A stretch of 64,000 nucleotides of DNA, from positions 8,432,001 to 8,496,000 of the forward strand of contig NZ_CP034539.1 of assembly GCF_003963535.1 (NCBI RefSeq), in the 5' to 3' direction. This document shows, piece after piece, positions 57,467 through 64,000 of the stretch; the first letter of the stretch is position 1, and each line of letters starts with the position of its first letter. A program made the position numbers and the translations under genes. The notes beneath the pieces are model-generated. The model was not told the origin of the DNA, ran no database searches, and was given only the letters and a program-made list of their open reading frames with translations. This DNA comes from Streptomyces cyaneochromogenes. GTDB lineage: Bacteria; Actinomycetota; Actinomycetes; Streptomycetales; Streptomycetaceae.

Positions 57467-58588
57467 ATGAGGGGGAATCGGATCAAGCGCGAGCGGCTCG
57501 TCGACGCGGCGGTCGCGGTCGTGGTCGGCGTGATCGTCGTGCTCGTCGCCCGGGCGGACGACCGTGCCGGGCCGCTCGACCTCGCGCTGATCACGGTCGG
57601 TTCGCTGGCCCTGGCCGCGCACCGCACGGCTGCGCGCGTGGTGCTCGCGATCACCACCGGCAGCCTGCTCGCCGAAGTCGTCCACGCCGGACCCTCCGCG
57701 ATCATGGCCCTCCCCGTAGTGGGCGCGGTGCACACGGCGGCACGGACCGGGCACCGGGGCACGGCCGCCGCGGCCGCCGCCGTCTTCCTCGGCGGCTATG
57801 TCGCGGCGGGCTCGGCGAGCGCGGAGGTCGCCCGGGAGGCGGTGCTCCTCGCCGGCTGGTTCCTGTGCGCGGTCGTGACGGGGCTGGCCGACAGCAACTG
57901 GCAGGCGTATCTGCGGCAGACCGAACAGCGCGCCATGGAGGCCGAACGCACCCGGGAGGAGGCGGCGTTGCGCCGGGCCGGTGAGGAACGCCTGCGCATA
58001 GCCCGTGAGTTGCACGACTCGCTCACCCACAGCATCTCGATCGTCAAGCTCCAGGCAGGCGTCGCCGTCCACCTGGCCCGCAAGCGAGGCGAGGAGATAC
58101 CGCCCGCGCTGCTCGCCATCCAGGAGGCGAGCGGCGAGGCGATGCGCGAGCTGCGCGCCACGCTGGAAGTGCTGCGCACGGACGAGCCGACCGGCACCCC
58201 CGCGCTGCTCGTGGAGCGCGCACGGGCGGCCGGGCTCGCGGTCGAGCTGACGGTGACGGGGGAGGAGCGGCCGCTGGCGGCGACCGTCGACCGGGCGACG
58301 TACCGCATCGTCCAGGAGGCCCTGACGAACGCGGCGCGGCATGCGGGACCGGCGAAGGTGAGCGTTCAACTGGCCTATGGAAAAGGCGACTTGACGATCC
58401 GCGTCGAGGACGACGGCACCGCCGACCCGGCCGGCCCGCCCACCCCCGGCATCGGTCTCACCGGCATGCGCGAACGCGTCACGGCCCTCGGCGGCACGCT
58501 GGACGCCGGTCCCCGCGCGGAGGGCGGCTTCGCGGTGCGGGCGCGGCTGCCGTTGGGGGAGGCGGGGGAGGTACGGGAGGCGGGATGA
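57467..58588 (+). CDS. Sensor histidine kinase (NarL-type)
   Basis: Predicted 373 residues from ATG at 57467. Several N-terminal membrane helices (about 12-140) are followed by HisKA_3 with phosphoacceptor His183 in RELHDSLTH, and by an HATPase domain with GIGLTGMRERV. There is no large sensor domain, so it may sense membrane state. The response regulator gene begins about 100 bp downstream, and the two form a two-component system. Confidence 0.9.
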   Translation: MRGNRIKRERLVDAAVAVVVGVIVVLVARADDRAGPLDLALITVGSLALAAHRTAARVVLAITTGSLLAEVVHAGPSAIMALPVVGAVHTAARTGHRGTAAAAAAVFLGGYVAAGSASAEVAREAVLLAGWFLCAVVTGLADSNWQAYLRQTEQRAMEAERTREEAALRRAGEERLRIARELHDSLTHSISIVKLQAGVAVHLARKRGEEIPPALLAIQEASGEAMRELRATLEVLRTDEPTGTPALLVERARAAGLAVELTVTGEERPLAATVDRATYRIVQEALTNAARHAGPAKVSVQLAYGKGDLTIRVEDDGTADPAGPPTPGIGLTGMRERVTALGGTLDAGPRAEGGFAVRARLPLGEAGEVREAG

Positions 58589-58686
58589 GGTGAGGGAGCC
58601 GGGACGAGGACGGGGTGACGGGGGGTTGGGGGACGCCGGGTTGGGGGACGGGGTGACGATGGGGTGTGGGGCGGGGTGACGACGGA

Positions 58687-59361
58687 ATGGGGGACGGCGT
58701 GATCAGGGTGGCGCTCGTCGACGACCAGGCACTGATGCGGGCGGGCTTCCGGGCCCTGCTCGACGCCGAGGACGGTATCGAGGTGGTCGGTGAGGCGGCG
58801 GACGGGAAGCGGGGCCTGGAGCTGATCCGCGCCCAGGTTCCCGACATCGCGCTGATCGACGTACAGATGCCGGTGATGACGGGCATCGAGGCGACCCGCC
58901 GCATCGCCGCGGACCCGGCGCTGGCGTCCGTGCGCGTGGTGATCCTGACGAACTACGGCCACGACGAGTACGTCTTCGAGGCCCTGCGCGCCGGCGCGAG
59001 CGGCTTCCTGCTGAAGGACACCGAACCGGCCGACCTGCTCCAGGCGATCGAGGTGGTGGCAGGCGGGGAGGCGCTGCTGTCCCCGTCGGTGACCCGCACC
59101 CTGATCGGCGAGTTCGTGTCCAGGCCGCCGGACCGGGCCACCGCTCCCGGCCTGGAGTGCCTGACGCGCCGGGAACGCGAGGTGACGGCGCTGGCTGCGC
59201 GGGGTCTGACGAACGAGGAGATCGCCGAGCACATGGTGATCAGCCCGTTCACGGCGAAGACACACATCAGCAGGGCGATGACGAAGCTGGGGGCGCGGGA
59301 TCGGGCGCAGCTCGTGGTGTTCGCGTATGAGTCGGGGCTGGTGACCGCCCGCGGGGCATAA
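58687..59361 (+). CDS. Response regulator, LuxR/NarL type
   Basis: Predicted 224 residues from ATG at 58687; a GTG at 58666 and one at 58699 are also in frame. The receiver has Asp12-Asp13, phosphorylation site Asp58 (ALIDVQMP) and the conserved lysine in GFLLKDTEP. The C-terminal LuxR helix-turn-helix is LTRREREVTALAARGLTNEEIAEHMVISPFTAKTHISRAMTKLGARDRAQLV. Partner of the preceding kinase. Confidence 0.92.
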   Translation: MGDGVIRVALVDDQALMRAGFRALLDAEDGIEVVGEAADGKRGLELIRAQVPDIALIDVQMPVMTGIEATRRIAADPALASVRVVILTNYGHDEYVFEALRAGASGFLLKDTEPADLLQAIEVVAGGEALLSPSVTRTLIGEFVSRPPDRATAPGLECLTRREREVTALAARGLTNEEIAEHMVISPFTAKTHISRAMTKLGARDRAQLVVFAYESGLVTARGA

Positions 59362-59401
59362 CCCGTTGCGTCGGGCGGACGGCGATCAGCAAGCTGAGGC
59401 G

Positions 59402-60235
59402 ATGACCGAGACGACGGACGAGACGCGGCCTGCCGTACGCGAGGAGATCCTCGCCTACTACGAGCAGGGCAAGGAGGACGCCCGGCTCAAAGAGGGCGGG
59501 GCCCCGGCCGGGCGGCTGGAGTTCTGGCGTACGCAGGAGGTGCTGCGGCGGTTGCTGCCCGCGGCGCCGGCGCGTGTGCTGGACGTCGGAGGAGGTAGCG
59601 GCGTGCATGCGGAGTGGCTCGCCGAGGACGGGTACGAGGTGGTGCTCGTCGATCCGGTGCCGCTCCACGTCGAGCAGGCGGCCCGCATCCCCGGTGTCAC
59701 CGCCCGCCCCGGGGACGCGCGCGAGCTGCCCGCCTCCGACGCCGCGTACGACGCGGTGCTGATGCTGGGCCCGCTGTACCACCTCCCTGAACGGTCCGAC
59801 CGGGTAAGGGCGTTGGCCGAGGCACATCGGGCTGCCCGGCCGGGCGGGCTGGTGGTCGCGGCCACCATCAACCGCTTCGCCCAACTGCACGACCTGCTCC
59901 GTGAGGAGCGCTACTTCATCCCGCGGCACCGCGAACGGACCGACGCCGTGCTGGCGGACGGCGGCCGCCATCCCTACCACGAGGACGGCTTCTTCACCCT
60001 CGCCCACTTCGCCCGACCCGACGAAGTCCCCGCGGAGTTCGCCGACGCCGGACTCACCGTCGAGGGCCAGTACGGCATCGAGGGTGTCGCCTGGCTCATG
60101 GGCGGTGTCGAGGACTGGCTCGACGCCCCGGAGTGCCGCGAGGCCGTGCTTGAAGCATGTCGGCACATCGAGTCCGAGCCGAGTCTCCTCGGTGCCAGTG
60201 GGCATCTGCTGACCGCGGGCAGACGGTTGCCGTAA
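59402..60235 (+). CDS. Class I SAM-dependent methyltransferase
   Basis: Predicted 277 residues from ATG at 59402. Motif I VLDVGGGSG lies near residue 60, followed by VVLVDPVPLH (acid for ribose) and AVLMLGPLYHL. It belongs to the broad class I methyltransferases; substrate is not predictable. It follows the response regulator by 40 bp and could be co-transcribed. Confidence 0.88.
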   Translation: MTETTDETRPAVREEILAYYEQGKEDARLKEGGAPAGRLEFWRTQEVLRRLLPAAPARVLDVGGGSGVHAEWLAEDGYEVVLVDPVPLHVEQAARIPGVTARPGDARELPASDAAYDAVLMLGPLYHLPERSDRVRALAEAHRAARPGGLVVAATINRFAQLHDLLREERYFIPRHRERTDAVLADGGRHPYHEDGFFTLAHFARPDEVPAEFADAGLTVEGQYGIEGVAWLMGGVEDWLDAPECREAVLEACRHIESEPSLLGASGHLLTAGRRLP

Positions 60236-60282
60236 GTCCGTACGATCGCAAGATCGGCCGCCGTCGAGTGAGGAGTCCGCCC

Positions 60283-62109
60283 GTGTTCACCACCCGCCCC
60301 ACCCTCCAGGGCACCTTCGGCATGGTGTCCTCCACCCACTGGCTGGCCTCCCAGTCGGCGATGGCCGTGCTGGAGGACGGCGGCAATGCCTACGACGCGG
60401 CCGTGGCGGGCGCCTTCGTGCTGCACGTCGTCGAGCCGCACCTCAACGGCCCCGCCGGCGAGGTGCCGATCCTGCTCGCCCCCGCGGGCGGCGAGGTGCG
60501 GGTGCTGTGCGGGCAGGGCGTCGCCCCCGCGGGGGCCACGGTCGCGCACTACCGGGGACTCGGCCTGGACCTCGTACCCGGGACCGGGCCGCTGGCCGCC
60601 GCCGTTCCCGGCGCCTTCGACGCCTGGATGCTGCTGCTGCGGGACCACGGCACCAGGACGCCGGCCGACGTGCTCAAGTACGCCATCGGATACGCCGAGC
60701 ACGGGCACGCGCCCGTGGAGCGCGTCGGCGAGACCGTCGAGACCGTGCGGGAGCTGTTCGAGACCGAGTGGACGTCGTCGGCCGAGGTGTATCTGCCGGG
60801 CGGCAAGGCGCCCCGGCCCGGCGAACCGTTCCGCAACCCCGCCCTCGCCGCCACCTGGAAGCGACTGCTCGACGAGATCGCCGGGGCCGGGGACCGGGTC
60901 GCCCAGATCGAGGCGGCGCGGGAGGTGTGGCGCGCCGGCTTCATCGCCGAGGCGCTCGTACGACAGGCCCGGCGGCCCACCATGGACACCAGCGGTGAGC
61001 GGCACTCCGGCACCCTCACGGCCGCCGACCTCGCCGGCTGGTCCGCCACCTACGAGGCGCCGGCGACGTACGACTGGAACGGCTGGACCGTCTGCAAGGC
61101 CGGACCCTGGAGCCAGGGTCCGGTCCTCCTCCAGCAGCTCGCGCTGCTCCCGCCCGAGCTGCCGCGATACGGGTCCGCCGAGTACGTCCATCTGCTGATC
61201 GAGGGCTGCAAGCTGGCCATGGCCGACCGGGAGGCCTGGTACGGCGACGCGGCCGAGGTACCCCTCGCCGAGCTGCTGTCGGAGCCGTACAACGCCGCCC
61301 GGCGGAAACTGGTCGGCGAGAAGGCCTCCCACGAGCTGCGCCCCGGCAGCCCGGGCGGACGCGACCCCCGGCTGTGCGCCCACGCGCGCGTGGTGGCCTC
61401 CGACGAACCCGGCTTCGACGTGCTGGGCGGCGGGGAACCGACGGTCGCCAAGCGCCCCACCTCCCCGGTGCCGGGCGAGCCGGACATCGCCGCCGACGGC
61501 ACCACCCGCGGCGACACCTGCCACCTCGACGTCGTCGACCGCTGGGGCAACATGATCGCGGCCACGCCCAGCGGCGGCTGGCTGCAGTCCAACCCCGTCG
61601 TACCCGAACTGGGCTTCCCGCTCGGCACCCGGCTCCAGATGGCCTGGCTGGAGGAGGGCCTGCCGAACTCGCTGACGCCGGGCCGCCGCCCCCGCACCAC
61701 CCTCACGCCGTCCATCGCCCTGCGCGACGGGGTGCCCGTCATGGCATTCGGCACGCCCGGCGGGGACCAGCAGGACCAGTGGCAGCTGCACTTCTTCCTG
61801 GCCGTGGTCCTGCGGGCGCAGGTCCGCGGCGGCCTCGACCTCCAGGGCGCGATCGACGCCCCGAACTGGCACAACGACAGCTTCCCCGGCTCCTTCTACC
61901 CGCGCGGGATGCGGCCGGGGAGCGTCACCGTGGAGGCCCGTACGGGCACGGACGTGGTCGAGGAGCTGCGCCGGCGTGGTCATGAGGTGACCGTCGGTGA
62001 CGCCTGGTCGGAGGGGCGGCTGTGCGCGGTCGCACGGGACCCGCAGACCGGTGTGCTGTCGGCGGCGGCGAACCCGCGGGGAATGCAGGGGTACGCGGTC
62101 GGGCGCTGA
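60283..62109 (+). CDS. Gamma-glutamyltransferase-family enzyme without signal peptide
   Basis: Predicted 608 residues from GTG at 60283 after AGGAGT. The autocleavage threonine is expected at about 412 in DTCHLDVVDRWGN; the usual Thr-Thr-His is Thr-Cys-His. Further family segments are NGPAGEVPILLAP and FGTPGGDQQDQWQLHFF. Unlike the GGT at 38 kb it has no export signal, so it acts in the cytoplasm, perhaps on a gamma-glutamyl amide or an oxamate-like compound (this subgroup differs from classical GGT). Confidence 0.85.
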   Translation: MFTTRPTLQGTFGMVSSTHWLASQSAMAVLEDGGNAYDAAVAGAFVLHVVEPHLNGPAGEVPILLAPAGGEVRVLCGQGVAPAGATVAHYRGLGLDLVPGTGPLAAAVPGAFDAWMLLLRDHGTRTPADVLKYAIGYAEHGHAPVERVGETVETVRELFETEWTSSAEVYLPGGKAPRPGEPFRNPALAATWKRLLDEIAGAGDRVAQIEAAREVWRAGFIAEALVRQARRPTMDTSGERHSGTLTAADLAGWSATYEAPATYDWNGWTVCKAGPWSQGPVLLQQLALLPPELPRYGSAEYVHLLIEGCKLAMADREAWYGDAAEVPLAELLSEPYNAARRKLVGEKASHELRPGSPGGRDPRLCAHARVVASDEPGFDVLGGGEPTVAKRPTSPVPGEPDIAADGTTRGDTCHLDVVDRWGNMIAATPSGGWLQSNPVVPELGFPLGTRLQMAWLEEGLPNSLTPGRRPRTTLTPSIALRDGVPVMAFGTPGGDQQDQWQLHFFLAVVLRAQVRGGLDLQGAIDAPNWHNDSFPGSFYPRGMRPGSVTVEARTGTDVVEELRRRGHEVTVGDAWSEGRLCAVARDPQTGVLSAAANPRGMQGYAVGR

Positions 62110-62226
62110 GAACTCGCCGGACACACCCTCTGACCTGCCGATACGCGCCCCTCATGTTCACGTCGATGCCATCCGGCGGCCACCGGGCGGGCGGGGATTG
62201 TCAGTGGGGCGTGCTCTCATGGAGGG

Positions 62227-63072
62227 GTGATCGGATACAACGAAACCATCGAAGAGTTTCTCGCACAGCACTCGGCCGACGTGGAGGAAGCGGTCCGCAA
62301 GGCGGCCGCGGCCGAGATCATGCCCCGCTTCCGGCAGCTCGCCGAGGACGAGATCGACCAGAAGAACGGACCGCACGACCTGGTGACCGACGCCGACCGG
62401 CTCGCCGAGCAGTACCTCACCGAGGCGCTCGGCGCCCTGCTGCCCGGCTCGGTCGTGGTCGGCGAGGAGGCGGTGCACGCCAATCCGGCATCGTACGACG
62501 CCATACGCGGCGACGCCCCGGTCTGGATCATCGACCCCGTCGACGGCACCCGCCAGTTCGTGCACGGAGACACCGGCTTCTGCACGCTGGTCGCGCTCGC
62601 GCACCGCGGCGTCCTGCTCGCCTCCTGGACGTACGCCCCCGCCCTCGACCAACTGGCCACGGCGATACGGGGCCAGGGGGCCTTCCTCGACGGCGAGCGG
62701 CTGTACTCCGGCGCGCCGGAGCCCGGCCGGGATCTCGAAGTCGCCACGTCCCACCCGGACTACACGACCGACGAGCAGAAGCACGCCCTGCTGGGCCTGT
62801 GGACCGACGGTGTGCGGCCCCGCGCCTGCGGTTCCGCGGGGCTGGAGTATCTCGCCATCGCCCGGGGCGAGTTGGATGCCACGGCGTTCTCCTGGGAGGC
62901 CGCCTGGGATCACGCGGCGGGCCTGCTCCTGGTCGAGGAGGCGGGCGGAGCCCACCTGACCCGCGCGGGTGAGCCCTTCCGCATCACCGGCGGCAACGAC
63001 CTGCCGTTCACTACGGCCCGTGACGCGGCCACGGCTCGCCGGGTGCGGGAACTGCTGTCGGGCGCAGCCTGA
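62227..63072 (+). CDS. Inositol-monophosphatase-family phosphatase
   Basis: Predicted 281 residues. Metal-binding motifs are visible: VVGEEA, WIIDPVDGTRQFVHG and the late EAAWDHAAG. Such enzymes act on inositol phosphates, fructose-1,6-bisphosphate or histidinol phosphate. The GTG at 62227 directly follows GGAGGG without proper spacing, so the start may be wrong or the mRNA leaderless. The 3' end overlaps the gene on the other strand. Confidence 0.88.
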   Translation: MIGYNETIEEFLAQHSADVEEAVRKAAAAEIMPRFRQLAEDEIDQKNGPHDLVTDADRLAEQYLTEALGALLPGSVVVGEEAVHANPASYDAIRGDAPVWIIDPVDGTRQFVHGDTGFCTLVALAHRGVLLASWTYAPALDQLATAIRGQGAFLDGERLYSGAPEPGRDLEVATSHPDYTTDEQKHALLGLWTDGVRPRACGSAGLEYLAIARGELDATAFSWEAAWDHAAGLLLVEEAGGAHLTRAGEPFRITGGNDLPFTTARDAATARRVRELLSGAA

Positions 63073-63627
63073 TCTGGGGACGGCCCCCGCCGACGCGCAG
63101 GTCGACCACCTCGAACTCGGCGGGAGTGCCGTCCGCGGGCCACGCGCATTCCGCCCGCAGCAGCACCGAGGCGTCCACGAAGCCGGCGGCGGGCAGACCG
63201 ACGTCGACGAACACGCCCGTGACACCGGGACCCCAGGGCGAGGCGGTGAACGTCCCGGTCAGGCGCGTCCCGACCGGCAGGGGACCGGTGTCGTGGCGGA
63301 CGTCGCACTGGCGGAAGGACCGGGCGCGGCCCCACGCCACATCGAACTCCCGCGGGCCGACCGACCGGGCGCCCGGTGGCTCCACGACCGGTTCCCGCAC
63401 CGGCACCCCGTACACGACCTCGTACAGCCGCACGCCCCACTCCCCGCACGCCTGCCGTGTCTGCGCCACCTCGACCGGTTCGGCCGCCACCACGGGCACG
63501 GAATCGGGCCCCGGAAGGTGATCTGCCGCAGCACCTGCCCGGCTTCCCCCACCTCGAACCAGTGCCACGAGTCGTCCTCGGGCACATGGAAGCGGAAGCG
63601 GCACGTCACCCGGCGGACCTTACCCAC
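63011..63627 (-). pseudogene. Conserved hypothetical gene with a frameshift
   Basis: A minus-strand protein starts near 63627 (RRVTCRFRFHVPEDDSWHWFEVGEAGQVLRQITFRGP) and continues in the next frame from about 63515 (DSVPVVAAEPVEVAQTRQACGEWGVRLYEVV) to a stop at 63011. The frames join inside a short G run (63511-63518 on the plus strand, read as C), where one extra base would restore a protein of about 205 residues. Either the gene is broken or the base is a sequencing error. It converges on and overlaps the phosphatase by about 60 bp. Function unknown. Confidence 0.65.
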
Positions 63628-63697
63628 GCCCCGGCGCTGTCAGTGACCCGGCATATCCTGATCCTTCAAGGCCATCGGCTGACGAAGGGGTCCGAAG

Positions 63698-64000
63698 GTG
63701 CCGTCGATGCTCGATGCGGTCGTGGTGGGTGCGGGGCCGAACGGACTGACCGCTGCCGTGGAGCTGGCCCGCCGGGGCTTCTCCGTGGCCGTGTTCGAGG
63801 CGCGTGACACCGTGGGCGGAGGAGCCCGCACGGAAGAGCTGACCCTCCCCGGCTTCCGGCACGACCCGTGCTCCGCCGCACACCCCCTCGGCATCAACTC
63901 ACCCGCGTTCCGGGCGATGCCGCTCGACCGCTACGGCCTGCAGTGGCTGCACGCCGACCTGCCGATGGCGCACCCCTTCACCGACGGCGGCGCCGCCGTG
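63698..64000 (+). CDS. FAD-dependent oxidoreductase, phytoene-desaturase-like (3' end outside window)
   Basis: About 101 residues visible from GTG at 63698 (ATG at 63707 also possible); the frame runs off the window. The FAD-binding fold is AVVVGAGPNGLTAAVELARRG with VFEARDTVGGGARTEE, the dinucleotide and second conserved motifs of the CrtI/amine-oxidase-related NAD(P)/FAD oxidoreductases. The HDPCSAAHPLG segment is typical of the non-carotenoid actinobacterial branch. Substrate unknown. Confidence 0.85.
   Translation, partial: MPSMLDAVVVGAGPNGLTAAVELARRGFSVAVFEARDTVGGGARTEELTLPGFRHDPCSAAHPLGINSPAFRAMPLDRYGLQWLHADLPMAHPFTDGGAAV

Overview
The window is GC-rich DNA with strong third-position GC bias, GTG/TTG starts, AGGAGG-type ribosome binding sites and gene families typical of Streptomyces: an F420-dependent luciferase-like oxidoreductase, a fused PcaL, DUF4157 proteins and a CYP102-type fused P450. 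It reads as a Streptomyces (or close relative) chromosome segment. An accessory half (about 1-30 kb) is joined to a conserved half (about 30-64 kb). No tRNA, rRNA or CRISPR array was seen.

Accessory part. At 1-4.5 kb there is a truncated gene of unknown function, two convergent genes for DUF4157 (eCIS-core type) proteins, a collapsed third DUF4157 copy between them, and a small exported protein. At 4.8-6.5 kb lie an IS110 remnant, a 5' fragment of pcaL and an IS5-type element with a frameshifted transposase. From 6.8 to 27.4 kb is a metabolic block: a TetR regulator; a flavin amine oxidase plus an SRPBCC protein; an MmpL-type exporter; an AraC regulator divergent from an MFS exporter; a self-sufficient P450-reductase fusion; a sodium:solute symporter with its DUF485 partner; and a five-gene operon of amine oxidase, SRPBCC protein, class II aldolase, PfkB kinase and aldehyde dehydrogenase. 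The amine oxidase/SRPBCC pair occurs twice as an inverted repeat of 1858 bp, identical wherever compared. A palindrome (core GGTC/TGTC-N4-GACAA) precedes the P450 gene, lies between the first amine oxidase and the exporter, and recurs weakly before the TetR gene, suggesting one small regulon. Broken IS701 and ISL3 elements and a second IS5-type element close the block.

Conserved part. At 30-44.5 kb are pcaL (beta-ketoadipate pathway), an MBL-fold hydrolase, exonuclease III, a secreted SGNH hydrolase, a small conserved protein, a secreted CocE-type hydrolase, a membrane-anchored protein, a secreted gamma-glutamyltransferase, a ClpC-like ATPase, and methionine aminopeptidase divergent from a small XRE regulator. 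At 46.4-55.4 kb is a reductive pyrimidine/hydantoin degradation cluster: two nitrilase-family amidohydrolases, a class III aminotransferase, a PucR regulator, dihydropyrimidinase, an F420-dependent oxidoreductase and an NCS1 permease. At 55.4-64 kb are a secreted protein, an AhpD-like protein, a two-component system, a methyltransferase, a second gamma-glutamyltransferase-family enzyme, an inositol-monophosphatase-family enzyme, a frameshifted gene and the start of a FAD oxidoreductase.

How the parts fit. In the accessory block the amine oxidase should make an aldehyde that the aldehyde dehydrogenase oxidises. The kinase and aldolase form a phosphorylate-then-cleave module, and the symporter could bring in substrate. 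In the pyrimidine cluster the permease, ring hydrolase, carbamoyl hydrolase and transaminase form a nearly complete route from dihydropyrimidine to a semialdehyde, with PucR as probable regulator.
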